From Pseudomonas asiatica (GTDB lineage: Bacteria > Pseudomonadota > Gammaproteobacteria > Pseudomonadales > Pseudomonadaceae), in assembly GCF_040214835.1 (NCBI RefSeq), contig NZ_CP157874.1, forward strand, positions 5,358,501-5,422,500: a stretch of 64,000 nt of DNA, read 5' to 3'. The position numbers and the translations under genes were made by a program. Shown piece after piece: positions 39,101-48,036 of this stretch (position 1 is the stretch's first letter; every line of letters starts with the position of its first letter). Under the pieces are notes generated by a model. The model searched no databases, had not been told where the DNA came from, and was given only the letters and a program-made list of their open reading frames with translations.

Positions 39101-41081
39101 CTTCCAGCCATTCGATCTCGGCCATTTGCAGGGGCAGTTGGTGGCCCTTGTATTCACGAGCCAGGCGGTCGAAGGCGGTGGCCAGTTCGGCGACCGGCAT
39201 CACCCCGGCCATGGCGGCACTGCCCTTGAGCGTATGCAGGGCGCGCTGCAGGCCATCGCTGACCTGCGTATCGTGGCCGTCGGCGCCCTGCAGGAAAGCA
39301 TCCAGGCTGGCCAGGTGGCCCTGCGCCTCGCTGCGGAAGATGTCGAGCAATTGCGGGTCGAGGCCGTCGATGTCGGCCGCCACCGGGGCATCGTTTTCGG
39401 CCAGGGCATGCAGGTGCCCGGCCAGCTGCTCGATTTCCGTCAGTTGTGGCAGCTGGCCGGCGGCAAAGTCGGCCAGCAGGTCGGGCAGGTAGACGAATGC
39501 CTGCTGCAGGGCCACCACGCCTTCCGGGCTGAGCACGCTGCGGCCCTCGAGTACCCGGTTCAGCAGGTGCTCGGCGCCCCAGGCCAGCTCGGCCACCGCC
39601 TCGGCATGCACCATGCGGCCGCTGCCCTTGAGCGTATGCAAGGCGCGGCGCACTTCTCCCAGTGCCTCGCGCTGCTGGTTGTCGGCACGCCAGCGCAGCC
39701 AGTGGCGCTCGATTTCGGGCAGCAGTTCACCGGCCTCGTCGAGAAACACTTCACGCAACTCGTCATCGATGCCATCAGCGCTGCCATCGTGGCCCGCGGT
39801 GGCCTCGACCAGCGCGCAGTGCACACCCAGCGTCGCCAGGCTGGCGCGCGCCATGTCGATGAAGGGCTGGCCATCCGCCAATGGGTCCGCCACCCGCCAT
39901 TGCAGGTAGCATTCGGCAGCGCTCAGGGCCTCGGCCAGGTGCGTCAGCTCATCGGCTGGCGGCTCCACTTCCAGGTGCTGCAGCCAACGCTGCACATAGC
40001 TGGCGCAACCGGCAAACAGCTCGGCCACGGCCGGCAGCATCAACATCGCCAGCGCACCGCGAATCTGCTGCAACAGCCCAGGCAAGGGTTGCAGGCGTTG
40101 CCGCGGCCAGCCGGACTCCAGGCAATCGCCGATCAGGTCCTTGGCCTGCTGCAGCACGTTCAGCGACTCGTTCAACACCAGCTGGCGGATTTCGGCCAGG
40201 TCCGAGCCAGGCAGGCCGCCCTGGCCGTTTTCCTCCAGCGGGCCGACCATGCCATTGAGCGTGGCCTCCACGTACAGCAGGGCCCCCGCTACATCCATCA
40301 ACACCGCGTCGTCCACGGCCCGCTCGCCCTGGGCCAGGGCCTGCAACGCCAGCACCTGGTCGATGATCACCCGGCGTGGCTGCTGGAAGCCAAGCACCGC
40401 CAGGGTGTCGGCCACGTGGCGCAGCGGTGCCAGCAGGGCATCGAGCTGCTCGCTGTGCTGGCGGTCACTGCGTACGAACTGGTCCAGGCGCTCCTTGATG
40501 CGCATCAGGTCGTCGCACAGCGCGGTCACCACCGAGCGCAGGGCATCGCGGCCCGGCCCGGCCTGCAACTGCTCGCGCCAGTTGCCCAGCGACAGGTCGA
40601 GGTTGGCCAGGTCGTCGGCACCGGCAAAGCGTTGGGTGGCGCCGCTGATCAGGCTGGCCTGGGCCAACGGCTCCTCGCCACGGCAGGCACGCAGTTGGTT
40701 GAGCAGCGGCAGCATCACCAGTGGCAGGTCGTGGCGGGCGCCGCGCAGGCGCTCCAGATACGACGGCAATTGCTCCAGGCCGCGGAACAACGCGCCCAGG
40801 CAATCACCGCGGGGGCTGACCTGGCCATCGGCCAGGGCCCTGGCGAACAGCTCCAGTTCTTCAGCCAGGCGCGTGGCGCCGCGCAGTTCGAGCATGCGCA
40901 GGCAGCCGTGCACCTGGTGCAGGTTGTCGACCACGAATGCCAGCATCGACAGGTCGCCAGGCTCGCCGGCAAAGCGCTCCAGCGCCTGGCGCGCCTGGCC
41001 CAGGCAGTCGAGGATGGCGGCCTTGGTCCAGGCCAGCGCCACTGTGTCGTGGCGCTCGGGGCTTACAGCTGCTACAGCCAT
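36129..41081 (-). CDS. chpA: ChpA/PilL hybrid chemosensory histidine kinase
   Basis: 1650 aa from ATG at 41081, which has GAGGAG 5 nt upstream; ATG at 41117 has none. Phosphotransfer (Hpt) motifs HTLKGSGRM, HTLKGSAAM and HTLKGVARM lie near residues 480, 615 and 930, and a diverged copy (LHQVHGCLRML) is near the N-terminus. Then come a CheA-type ATPase (NAVDHGLESREMRL, GRGLGMDVVHEEV, about 1230-1340), a CheW domain (LMVHLGEEQYAIPL) and a receiver with the phospho-Asp in LLLDIEMPRMDGFEV (about 1575). It is the central kinase that phosphorylates PilG and PilH to control type IV pilus motility and cAMP in Pseudomonas. Confidence 0.93.
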   Translation of the reverse strand: MAVAAVSPERHDTVALAWTKAAILDCLGQARQALERFAGEPGDLSMLAFVVDNLHQVHGCLRMLELRGATRLAEELELFARALADGQVSPRGDCLGALFRGLEQLPSYLERLRGARHDLPLVMLPLLNQLRACRGEEPLAQASLISGATQRFAGADDLANLDLSLGNWREQLQAGPGRDALRSVVTALCDDLMRIKERLDQFVRSDRQHSEQLDALLAPLRHVADTLAVLGFQQPRRVIIDQVLALQALAQGERAVDDAVLMDVAGALLYVEATLNGMVGPLEENGQGGLPGSDLAEIRQLVLNESLNVLQQAKDLIGDCLESGWPRQRLQPLPGLLQQIRGALAMLMLPAVAELFAGCASYVQRWLQHLEVEPPADELTHLAEALSAAECYLQWRVADPLADGQPFIDMARASLATLGVHCALVEATAGHDGSADGIDDELREVFLDEAGELLPEIERHWLRWRADNQQREALGEVRRALHTLKGSGRMVHAEAVAELAWGAEHLLNRVLEGRSVLSPEGVVALQQAFVYLPDLLADFAAGQLPQLTEIEQLAGHLHALAENDAPVAADIDGLDPQLLDIFRSEAQGHLASLDAFLQGADGHDTQVSDGLQRALHTLKGSAAMAGVMPVAELATAFDRLAREYKGHQLPLQMAEIEWLEAARSLFHLGLAQLDSTPLAAIPGAAELIEQVGQAVDAHLASLHDDPQHARRSKRDPQLIASFLAQAMDILLDAESLLSRWQEQPGQRDALDTLLDELTTLGHAAHLADLWQMDDVCEALLDLYGAVEEGSLPADARFFAHVQRAHEALLDMLDEVAAGQDIPPRPELVDSLRNLLGQALAPEATGLVGIDTVTPLHPDMDLADTLGLGPAHNPLLPAVAEPLIEEPESPGEELLEVFLEESSDIVESAAAALARWQADPRNSVEVDNLMRDLHTLKGVARMVEIAPIGDLAHELEFLYELLAAGRMPPSAPLFALLQNCHDRLAHMLDAVRLGQPLHAATALIDYIRNFSFSALADSAAGQGPVEAATSEAPAAAPERAPGDMVKVDAELLDDLGNLAGEHSIIRGRIEQQVNDAQFTLNEMETTLERMRDQLLRLDIETQGRMSSRQQFEGDAYDDFDPLEMDRHSQLQQLSRALFESASDLLDLKETLAQRAQEAYSLLQQQARVNSQLQEGLTATLMVPFERLVPRLQRVVRQVASELGKQVELVVGNAEGELDRSVLERMVAPLEHMLRNAVDHGLESREMRLAAGKPEQGTIHLNLLHEGADIVIEMTDDGAGVPLEAVRRKAIKRGLLDPQAQLSDHEILQFILRPGFSTAEKITQISGRGLGMDVVHEEVKQLGGSMSIESAQGKGARFLIRLPFTVSVNRALMVHLGEEQYAIPLNTIEGIVRVPPAELAACYQLDAPRYVYAGHEYELRYLGELLQGMPRPALLGQSVPLPVLLVHSQEQSFAIQADSLSPSREIVVKSLGPQFAAVAGLSGATLLGDGRVVLILDLLGQLRGQQRRLARLPGGGAARRQVFGPAPRRALLVMVVDDSVTVRKVTSRLLERHGMSVLTAKDGVDAMALLEEHRPDVLLLDIEMPRMDGFEVATRIRRDERLKDLPIIMITSRTGQKHRDRAMAIGVNEYLGKPYQESVLLQSIAHWSQPHA

Positions 41082-41129
41082 GGGCACTCCTCGGCGCGGC
41101 TTTTCAGTAGAGCTCATCAGTAGGGCTAT

Positions 41130-43184
41130 TCACTTGGGCTCTGCTGGTGGCGGCAGGGTGAACCCGGACACCGAACGGCGCATCTCGCTGGCCATGCGTG
41201 CCAGGTGGCGGATGCTGTCGGCGGTGGCACCGGAGCCGGCGGAGGTCTGCGCGGTAATCTGCTGGATGACTGCCATGGTGTGGGAGATCTGCCCGGCAGA
41301 CGAAGTCTGCAGCTGGGCGGCATCGGAGATGCTGTGGATAAGGTCGGCGAGGTTCTGCGATACGCCTTCGATCTCGGCCAGCGCCACCCCGGCATCCTGG
41401 GCCAGGCGGGCACCGCGGACCACTTCGGCGGTGGTCTGCTCCATGGAGATGACCGCCTCGTTGGTGTCGGCCTGGATGGTCCGTACCAGCGCTTCGATCT
41501 GCCGGGTGGCCGACGACGAGCGCTCGGCCAGGCGCTGCACTTCGTCGGCGACCACGGCGAACCCACGGCCGGCCTCGCCGGCCAGCGAGGCCTGAATCGC
41601 CGCGTTGAGGGCGAGGATGTTGGTCTGGTCGGCAATGTCGTCGATCAGGCTGACGATATCGCCAATTTCCTGGGAAGACTCACCGAGGCGCTTGATCCGT
41701 TTGGCGGTGTCCTGGATCTGCTCGCGAATGTTGTCCATGCCGTTGATGGTGTTGTGCACCACCTCGTTGCCCTTGTTGGCGATCGCCACCGAGCGCTCGG
41801 CAACCTTGGCCGACTCGTAGGCATGTGCCGAAACCCGGTCGATCGACTCGACCATGTCGCCGACCGCCTCGGATGCCTCGCTGATCTGCTCGGCCTGGTG
41901 TTCAGAGGCCTTGGCCAGCTGGCGTGCGGTGTTCTGTGTGTCCTGCACGGCGGCAGCGACCTGCACGGCGCTGTGGTTGATGGTGGCGACCAGGTCGCGC
42001 AATTGGTCCACGGAATAGTTGATCGAATCGGCAATGGCGCCGGTGAAGTCTTCGGTCACCGATACGGTCACGGTCAGGTCGCCGTCAGCCAGCTCTTCGA
42101 TTTCGTCGAGCAGGCGCATGATCGCCTGCTGGTTGCGTTCGTTCTTTTCCGCTGTCTCGCGCAGCTGGCGGTTGGTGGTGCGCACCATGACCAGGCCGAT
42201 GAGGATGATCGAAGCCAGCGCCAGCAGGCCCAGGACATAGCCGCCGACAGTGTCGAGGGTGCGCCCGCCGGCCAGGTTCTCGAAACCGTTGGCCAGGTGC
42301 GAGGCCTCGTCGAGCAGGGTTTGCGACAGGCTGAAGATGTTGCCGGCAGCCTCGCGTACGCGGAACAGTTCTGGTGAGGTTTCGAGGATTTCATCCACCG
42401 AGCCGGCAACGAACTGGAACAGCTCGGCAATTTCAGCCAGGCGCGCACGGGCGTCGGCGTCCTCGACACGGGTCACCTGGATCGCCGCGCTGCCACTGAG
42501 CATGCCCTCCAGCACCTGGCCGAAGCGCCCGGCATCACGGCCAAAGGCATCCGCCGCCTGGGCCGCGGTGTCGTCACCGGCCAGCACAGTGTTGACCGAG
42601 CCGAGGATGCGTTCGGCCAGCAGCAACTGGCGCTGGGCCACGGCCACCTGGCTGGCCGGGGCGCCGCTCTGCAGCAGGATCTCGACCACTTTCTCGTATT
42701 CCACCTGCAACTGCGGCACGGTCTCGGCCAGGGTCGCCGCCACCTGGTGCAGCGACAGCACGGTCTGCTCGCTTGCCAGGATGGTATCGGTGTTCTTGCG
42801 CAGGTTTTCCCAGTCGCGGCGTACCGCTTCCATCTCGTCACGCACCATGGGCGGCGCGGGTGGCAGGCCGGTGGACTTGTCACCTTCACGCAGGTAGCCC
42901 CAACGCCGTTCGAAATCGTTGCGCGCGTCCGACAGCAGCTTGAAGGCCAGGGCCTTGCCGGTGGCGGCTTCGGTGGCGTTCTTGGCGATGCGCTGCGACA
43001 GCACCCGCAGTTCGCCGGCGTGGCCGATGTACTGCTTGTCGTAGTTGGACTGGGTGTTCAGGTAGGCAAAGTTGGCGAACAGCAGGATGATCGACAGGAT
43101 CAGGATCAGGAACAGCACGGTGATCTGCGCGATGCTGCGGGTACGTGGGGTCACGGTGGTGACGGGGGTGGCAGGCTTGTTCAC
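41130..43184 (-). CDS. pilJ: PilJ, type IV pilus methyl-accepting chemotaxis protein
   Basis: 684 aa with a GTG start at 43184 (AGGA about 9 nt upstream). Two transmembrane segments ([20 protein letters not shown] and [17 protein letters not shown]) bracket a periplasmic PilJ-type sensor domain. The cytoplasmic tip is the usual receptor hairpin: [20 protein letters not shown] followed by [18 protein letters not shown]. It senses pilus-surface signals and feeds the ChpA kinase. The gene normally following (pilK) is missing; chpA starts 48 nt downstream. Confidence 0.93.
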   Translation of the reverse strand: MNKPATPVTTVTPRTRSIAQITVLFLILILSIILLFANFAYLNTQSNYDKQYIGHAGELRVLSQRIAKNATEAATGKALAFKLLSDARNDFERRWGYLREGDKSTGLPPAPPMVRDEMEAVRRDWENLRKNTDTILASEQTVLSLHQVAATLAETVPQLQVEYEKVVEILLQSGAPASQVAVAQRQLLLAERILGSVNTVLAGDDTAAQAADAFGRDAGRFGQVLEGMLSGSAAIQVTRVEDADARARLAEIAELFQFVAGSVDEILETSPELFRVREAAGNIFSLSQTLLDEASHLANGFENLAGGRTLDTVGGYVLGLLALASIILIGLVMVRTTNRQLRETAEKNERNQQAIMRLLDEIEELADGDLTVTVSVTEDFTGAIADSINYSVDQLRDLVATINHSAVQVAAAVQDTQNTARQLAKASEHQAEQISEASEAVGDMVESIDRVSAHAYESAKVAERSVAIANKGNEVVHNTINGMDNIREQIQDTAKRIKRLGESSQEIGDIVSLIDDIADQTNILALNAAIQASLAGEAGRGFAVVADEVQRLAERSSSATRQIEALVRTIQADTNEAVISMEQTTAEVVRGARLAQDAGVALAEIEGVSQNLADLIHSISDAAQLQTSSAGQISHTMAVIQQITAQTSAGSGATADSIRHLARMASEMRRSVSGFTLPPPAEPK

Positions 43185-43195
43185 GTTCGCAGGTC

Positions 43196-43750
43196 CTATA
43201 ACGCCACATCGAGAAAGCCCGGCGCCTGGGCCAGGGCGAAGGGGCTGAAGATCGCCCAGTTGCGTTCACGCGGGAAGTGCCCCTGCACGAAACGCGCAGC
43301 GGCGCGGATCAGGGGCTGTGGTGGCGACAGTTGCAGGCTGTCCAGGGCAAAGTGCTGCAGGCCCAGCACCTCGTCCACCAGCAGGCCGACGAACAGGTCC
43401 TCGTGGTCCAGCACCAGCACCCGCCGCTGCTTGCCCGGGGCGGCGTGGCCCAGGCCGAAGAAGCTGCTCAGGTCCATCACCGGCAACAGCCGGCCGCGCA
43501 GGTTGGCTACCCCGCACACCCACGGCTGCACGCCGGGGACGCGGCTGCTGCGCGGCTCGCGCAGCACCTCGGCCACCTCGCCCATGGGCGCGACGAACCA
43601 TTGCCCGGCAATGCGAAAGCCGATGCCGCTCCACTGTTGCAGTCGGTTGTCCTGCGGCGGCTGGTCGGCGACCAGCAGGCGGCAGCGCCGGTCGATGTCC
43701 AGCAACAACTCGAAGGCGGTCAGCGACGCGCCCTGCGGGCGGGTGGTCAA
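43196..43750 (-). CDS. pilI: CheW-domain adaptor PilI
   Basis: 184 aa. The only in-frame start upstream of the CheW fold is a TTG at 43750 that overlaps the pilH stop (TTGA), so coupled translation from a weak start is inferred; the first internal ATG would delete the N-terminal part of the fold. CheW features: [20 protein letters not shown] and [20 protein letters not shown]. PilI couples PilJ to ChpA. Confidence 0.88.
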   Translation of the reverse strand: MTTRPQGASLTAFELLLDIDRRCRLLVADQPPQDNRLQQWSGIGFRIAGQWFVAPMGEVAEVLREPRSSRVPGVQPWVCGVANLRGRLLPVMDLSSFFGLGHAAPGKQRRVLVLDHEDLFVGLLVDEVLGLQHFALDSLQLSPPQPLIRAAARFVQGHFPRERNWAIFSPFALAQAPGFLDVAL

Positions 43751-44112
43751 GCCCCCAGCACTTCTTTGAGCTTGGCGATCAGCGCGTCCTCTTCCACCGG
43801 TTTGGTCAGGAAGTCACGAGCGCCCTGGCGCGTGGCCCAGATACGGTCGGTTTCCTGGTCCTTGGTGGTGACCACGATCACCGGGATGGCGCTGGTTTCC
43901 GGGTCCTTGCTGAGCTGGCGGGTGGCCTGGAAGCCGTTCATGCCGGGCATGACGATGTCCATCAGCACCGCGTCGGGCTTGTCCTGCCGGGCCAGGGCCA
44001 CGCCATCGGCACCGTTGTTGGCCTTGAGCACCTGGTAGCCGTGCTTTTCCAGCCATTCGGTCAATCGGTACATCTCTGTCGGCGAGTCGTCGACAATCAG
44101 AACTCGGGCCAT
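43747..44112 (-). CDS. pilH: PilH, CheY-like response regulator
   Basis: 121 aa, ATG at 44112. Single receiver domain: acidic pair in VLIVDDSPTEMYRL, phospho-acceptor Asp in VLMDIVMPGMNGFQ, Thr in VVTTKDQE and Lys in FLTKPVEE. PilH is one of two CheY-like targets of ChpA and in P. aeruginosa affects pilus retraction and phosphate flow. It lies between pilG and pilI, with its stop overlapping the pilI start. Confidence 0.93.
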   Translation of the reverse strand: MARVLIVDDSPTEMYRLTEWLEKHGYQVLKANNGADGVALARQDKPDAVLMDIVMPGMNGFQATRQLSKDPETSAIPVIVVTTKDQETDRIWATRQGARDFLTKPVEEDALIAKLKEVLGA

Positions 44113-44159
44113 GCTGGTTCCCCATCAGGAAAGAAAGACCGTGCCATGGCGGGGCGCGG

Positions 44160-44561
44160 TCAGGGTGCGTGTTGTTGGGCTGCGGCAAAACCGGGCACGT
44201 GGGCGCGGATCGCGTCGAGCAGTTCTTCCTTGCTGAACGGTTTGGTCAGGAACTGGTCGGAGCCGACCACCCGGCCGCGGGCCTTGTCGAACAGGCCGTC
44301 ACGTGACGACAGCAGAATGACCGGGGTGTCCTTGAAGGCACTGTTGTGCTTGATCACCGCGCAGGTCTGGTAGCCGTCCAGGCGCGGCATCAACACATCG
44401 ACGAAGATGATGCTGGGCTGGTGGTCGACGATCTTGGCCAGGGCATCGAAGCCATCGCTGGCGGTGATCACCTCGCAGCCCGCTTCACCGAGCAACATCT
44501 GCGCGGTGCGGCGGATCGTGCGCGAATCGTCGATCACCATCACCTTCAGGGGTTGTTCCAT
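44160..44561 (-). CDS. pilG: PilG, CheY-like response regulator
   Basis: 133 aa from ATG at 44561; a GTG one codon upstream is an alternative. Receiver domain with MVIDDSRTIRRTAQMLLGEA, phospho-acceptor Asp in IIFVDVLMPRLDGYQT, and FLTKPFSKEELLDAI. PilG promotes pilus extension and cAMP signalling downstream of ChpA. First gene of the minus-strand cluster pilG-pilH-pilI-pilJ-chpA-chpC; 47 nt separate it from pilH. Confidence 0.93.
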   Translation of the reverse strand: MEQPLKVMVIDDSRTIRRTAQMLLGEAGCEVITASDGFDALAKIVDHQPSIIFVDVLMPRLDGYQTCAVIKHNSAFKDTPVILLSSRDGLFDKARGRVVGSDQFLTKPFSKEELLDAIRAHVPGFAAAQQHAP

Positions 44562-44596
44562 CACTTGGGCTACCGTCGCTGCTTATGCCGAATTCC

Positions 44597-44700
44597 TGGG
44601 GCCGCTTCGCGCCCCTGTCGCGACGCAAGGCCGCTCCTACAAGGGACCGCAATCTCCTGCAGGAGCGGCCTTGCGTCGCGATAGGGCTGCGCAGCAGCCG
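44597..44700. repeat. REP pair (GCGACGCAAGGCCGC variant), inverted
   Basis: GGGGCCGCTTCGCGCCCCTG with CGCGACGCAAGGCCGCTCC faces CAGGAGCGGCCTTGCGTCGC with GGGCTGCGCAGCAGCC. Both units carry GACGCAAGG in place of GACACAAGG, a matched change in both arms. It lies in the divergent pilG/gshB interval; the rest of 44562-44858 must hold both promoters. Confidence 0.85.
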
Positions 44701-44858
44701 CAAAGGCCTGTTGTATAGCGCTATGACTGGCATTTTTAGCACACTCCGGGTGGCCGTTCCATCTGCGGCGCCCCTTGACCGGCGGCGTTCACGGCGCCAC
44801 CCTGAGCCACTTTTCTTTCGATCCATCGCGGCCACGCGCCGCCAAGAGGAACCACCCC

Positions 44859-45812
44859 ATGAGCGTTCGCCTCGGCATTGTCATGGACCCCATCGCGTCC
44901 ATCTCCTACAAGAAGGACAGCTCGCTGGCCATGCTGCTGGCCGCCCAGGCACGCGGCTGGAGCCTGTTCTACATGGAACAGCAAGACCTGTACCAAGGCG
45001 AAAGCAAGGCACGCGCCCGCATGCGCCCGCTGAAGGTGTTTGCCAACCCGGCACGTTGGTTCGAACTGGGCGACGAACAGGACTGCCCCCTCGCCGAGCT
45101 GGATGTGATCCTGATGCGCAAGGACCCACCTTTCGACATGGAGTTTGTCTACAGCACCTACCTGCTGGAGCAGGCCGAGAATGATGGCGTACTGGTGGTC
45201 AACCGCCCGCAGAGCCTGCGCGACTGCAACGAGAAGATGTTCGCCACGCTGTTCCCGCAGTGCACCACGCCGACCCTGGTCAGCCGCCGCCCGGACATCA
45301 TTCGCGAGTTCGCAGCCAAGCATGCCGACGTGATCCTCAAGCCGCTGGATGGCATGGGCGGCACATCGATCTTCCGTCACCGCGCTGGCGACCCCAACCT
45401 GTCGGTGATCCTGGAAACCCTGACCGCGCTGGGCACCCAGCAAATCATGGCCCAGGCCTACCTGCCGGCGATCAAGGACGGCGACAAGCGCATCCTGATG
45501 ATCGACGGCGAGCCGGTGGACTACTGCCTGGCGCGTATCCCGGCCAGCGGCGAAACCCGTGGCAACCTGGCCGCCGGTGGCCGTGGCGAAGCACGCCCGC
45601 TGACCGACCGCGACCGCTGGATCGCCGCCCAGGTCGGCCCGACCCTGCGCGAGAAGGGCCTGATGTTCGTGGGCCTGGACGTGATCGGCGACTACCTCAC
45701 CGAAATCAACGTCACCAGCCCCACCTGCATCCGCGAGATCGATGCCGCCTACAACACCGATATCGGCGGAAAATTGATGGATGCCATTGATCGCCAGCTG
45801 AAGGCGCGCTGA
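44859..45812 (+). CDS. gshB: Glutathione synthetase
   Basis: 317 aa from ATG at 44859 with AGAGGAA 8 nt upstream. ATP-grasp enzyme joining gamma-glutamylcysteine and glycine. Conserved segments: LGIVMDPIASISYKKDSSLA, NRPQSLRDCNEKMFATLFPQ, the ATP-grasp loop LKPLDGMGGTSIFRH, and VTSPTCIREID. Standard length. The neighbour order pilG-gshB-tonB is conserved in pseudomonads. Confidence 0.96.
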   Translation: MSVRLGIVMDPIASISYKKDSSLAMLLAAQARGWSLFYMEQQDLYQGESKARARMRPLKVFANPARWFELGDEQDCPLAELDVILMRKDPPFDMEFVYSTYLLEQAENDGVLVVNRPQSLRDCNEKMFATLFPQCTTPTLVSRRPDIIREFAAKHADVILKPLDGMGGTSIFRHRAGDPNLSVILETLTALGTQQIMAQAYLPAIKDGDKRILMIDGEPVDYCLARIPASGETRGNLAAGGRGEARPLTDRDRWIAAQVGPTLREKGLMFVGLDVIGDYLTEINVTSPTCIREIDAAYNTDIGGKLMDAIDRQLKAR

Positions 45813-45903
45813 CCGCCGACGCACGGCAACAACCCAGAGTGGGGTATGATGCGGGTCCTTTTGGCCTGGCCTGCTACCCCGCCCTGCGGTTGCTGGAAAC
45901 CTG

Positions 45904-46809
45904 ATGACGCTGCCCGCTGACATCCCCGCCGACCTGCTGCCCCCCCGTGTTCGCCCGGTGGACCGGCTCGGCTTTACCCTGTTCCTGGCTGCCTTGGTGC
46001 ACCTGGCGCTGATCCTCGGCGTCGGCTTCAGCGTGGTCAAGCCTGCCGAAATCCGCCACACCATGGACATCACCCTGGCCACCTTCAAGAGCGAGAAACC
46101 GCCGGAGAAGGCCGATTTCCAGGCCCAGGACAACCAGCAGGGCAGCGGCACCCTGGACAAGAAAGCGGTGCCCAAGACCACCGAACTGGCCCCGTTCCAG
46201 GACAGCAAGATCAACAAGATCACCCCGCCACCCGCCGCCAAGCCCGAGGTGGTACCGCCCCCTGCCCCGCAGAAGTCGGCGGTAGTGACCACGGCGCCCA
46301 AGCCACAGAAGGTCGAGCCCAAGCCCAGGGAAAGCAAGCCGCAGCCCAAGCCGGCAGCCCCGGCACCGGACTTCGACAGCTCGCAGTTGTCCAGCCAGAT
46401 CGCCAGCCTGGAGGCGGAGCTGTCCAACGAACAGCAGATGTACGCCAAGCGCCCGCGCATCCACCGGCTCAATGCCGCCTCGACCATGCGCGACAAAGGT
46501 GCCTGGTACAAGGAAGAGTGGCGCAAGAAGGTCGAGCGGGTGGGCAACCTGAACTACCCCGACGAAGCGCGCCGGCAACAGATCTACGGCAACCTGCGCA
46601 TGATGGTGTCGATCAACCGCGATGGCTCGCTGTACGAGGTGCTGGTGCTGGAGTCGTCCGGGCAACCGGTGCTGGACCAGGCGGCGCAGCGCATCGTGCG
46701 GTTGGCGGCGCCGTTTGCGCCGTTTACCGGGGACCTGGCCGAGTTTGACCGGCTGGAGATCATCCGCACCTGGCGCTTTGCCCGTGGGGACCGTTTGTCC
46801 AGTAACTGA
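45904..46809 (+). CDS. tonB3: TonB-family energy-transduction protein (TonB3-like)
   Basis: 301 aa, ATG at 45904. One N-terminal membrane anchor (LFLAALVHLALILGVGF), then a Pro/Lys-rich periplasmic linker (PPPAAKPEVVPPPAPQ) and a C-terminal TonB domain with NYPDEARRQQIYGNLRMMVS and IRTWRFARG. TonB proteins use the ExbBD proton-motive system to energise outer-membrane transport. In P. aeruginosa the equivalent gene beside gshB and pilG is tonB3, linked to twitching motility. No exbB or exbD is nearby. A TATGAT -10-like box lies at 45845-45850. Confidence 0.85.
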   Translation: MTLPADIPADLLPPRVRPVDRLGFTLFLAALVHLALILGVGFSVVKPAEIRHTMDITLATFKSEKPPEKADFQAQDNQQGSGTLDKKAVPKTTELAPFQDSKINKITPPPAAKPEVVPPPAPQKSAVVTTAPKPQKVEPKPRESKPQPKPAAPAPDFDSSQLSSQIASLEAELSNEQQMYAKRPRIHRLNAASTMRDKGAWYKEEWRKKVERVGNLNYPDEARRQQIYGNLRMMVSINRDGSLYEVLVLESSGQPVLDQAAQRIVRLAAPFAPFTGDLAEFDRLEIIRTWRFARGDRLSSN

Positions 46810-46827
46810 CCTGCGGCATTACGCGGT

Positions 46828-46920
46828 CCCTGTGGGAGCGGGTTTACCCGCGAAAGCGTCCGACTAAACGACATCATTGCCTGATCTGGCGCATTCGCGG
46901 GTAAACCCGCTCCCACAGGG
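46828..46920. repeat. REP pair (GGGTTTACCC type), inverted
   Basis: CCCTGTGGGAGCGGGTTTAC with CCGCGAAAGCG faces GCATTCGCGGGTAAACCCGC with TCCCACAGGG. It lies between tonB3 and algH. Confidence 0.85.
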
Positions 46921-46980
46921 AACGCGCAAGCCTCGTTACGCACCTTGTCAGCCTCGCCACCTGGCGCCACACTATCCCCC

Positions 46981-47550
46981 ATGAAAACCCTCACGCCGAG
47001 CTACCTCAAGCATCAGTTCCTGATCGCCATGCCGCACATGGCCGATCCGAACTTCGCCCAGACCCTCACGTACATCGTCGAGCACAACGCCCATGGCGCC
47101 ATGGGCCTGGTGGTCAACCGGCCGCAGGAGCTGAACCTGGCCGACATCCTCGAGCAGCTGCGCCCGGACGAAATGCCACCGGCCAGCACCTTGCAGGTGC
47201 CAATCTACCAAGGTGGCCCGGTCCAGACCGACCGTGGCTTCGTGCTGCACAGCAGCGAATGCAGTTTCCAGGCCACCGTGGCGCTGGAAGGGCTGTCGCT
47301 GACCACCTCGCAGGATATATTGCTTGCCATCGCCGCCGGGGTAGGCCCGAAACAGAGCCTGATCACCCTGGGCTATGCCGGCTGGGAAGCGGGCCAACTG
47401 GAAGCGGAGCTTGCCGACAACGCCTGGCTCAACTGCCCGTTCGACCCGGAAATCATCTTCGGCCTGACCAGCGACCTGCGCCTGGAAGCCGCCGCTGCCA
47501 GCCTGGGGATCAACCTGAACCTGCTGACCAGCCAGGCGGGCCACGCCTGA
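46981..47550 (+). CDS. algH: UPF0301 (AlgH/YqgE) family protein
   Basis: 189 aa; ATG at 46981 gives the family N-terminus MKTLTPSYLKHQFLIAMPHM. Typical UPF0301 blocks are GAMGLVVNRPQELNLADILE, PIYQGGPVQTDRGFVLHS and AGWEAGQLEAELADNAW. AlgH was named for a role in alginate regulation in P. aeruginosa; its biochemical function is unknown. Its stop overlaps the ruvX start by one base, a conserved pairing. Confidence 0.9.
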   Translation: MKTLTPSYLKHQFLIAMPHMADPNFAQTLTYIVEHNAHGAMGLVVNRPQELNLADILEQLRPDEMPPASTLQVPIYQGGPVQTDRGFVLHSSECSFQATVALEGLSLTTSQDILLAIAAGVGPKQSLITLGYAGWEAGQLEAELADNAWLNCPFDPEIIFGLTSDLRLEAAAASLGINLNLLTSQAGHA

Positions 47551-47987
47551 TGGCCGAACTGCACCCTGAACTGCGTCTGCTGCTGGGCTTCGACTACGGC
47601 AGCAAACAGATCGGCGTAGCCGTCGGCCAGGTGGTCACCGGCCAGGCCCGCGAGCTTTGCACCCTGAAGGCACAGAACGGCGTGCCGGACTGGGCCCAGG
47701 TGGAAAAGCTGATTGCCGAATGGAAGCCTGACGCCATCGTCGTCGGCCTGCCGCTGAACATGGACGGCACCCCCAGCGAAATGAGCGCCCGCGCAGAAAA
47801 GTTCGCCCGCCGCCTGAACGGCCGCTTCAACCTGCCCGTGCACACCCACGACGAACGCCTGACCACCTTCGAGGCCAAGGGCGAGCGCATGGCCCGTGGC
47901 GGCCAGCGCGGCAGCTACCGCGACAACCCGGTCGATGCCATCGCCGCCGCCCTGTTGCTGCAAGGCTGGCTGGAGGCCAATACCTGA
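47550..47987 (+). CDS. ruvX: RuvX/YqgF-type RNase H-fold nuclease
   Basis: 145 aa from ATG at 47550, sharing one base with the algH stop. RNase H-like fold: [20 protein letters not shown] with the first catalytic Asp, the middle [19 protein letters not shown], and the late [14 protein letters not shown]. Proposed Holliday-junction resolvase or 16S rRNA 5'-end processing factor. Translationally coupled to algH; pyrR follows 49 nt later. Confidence 0.93.
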   Translation: MAELHPELRLLLGFDYGSKQIGVAVGQVVTGQARELCTLKAQNGVPDWAQVEKLIAEWKPDAIVVGLPLNMDGTPSEMSARAEKFARRLNGRFNLPVHTHDERLTTFEAKGERMARGGQRGSYRDNPVDAIAAALLLQGWLEANT

Positions 47988-48036
47988 TCATCTTTGCCGC
48001 CGGGCCCGCCCGGCGCACCCTTCCGAGGAGCCTGCA

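Noticed and set aside
35880..41123. Very long open frame on the plus strand opposite chpA
   Set aside because: It is an antisense shadow in high-GC sequence; chpA on the minus strand has all family motifs, and the plus-strand translation is His/Gln/Val-rich without recognisable domains.
41081..41129. Possible small or decayed pilK between pilJ and chpA
   Set aside because: Only 48 nt separate the two genes, so no methyltransferase or remnant can be present.
44715..44724. ATAGCGCTAT palindrome in the pilG/gshB interval
   Set aside because: A 10-bp palindrome alone is too short to assign; no matching copy is seen at other promoters in the window.
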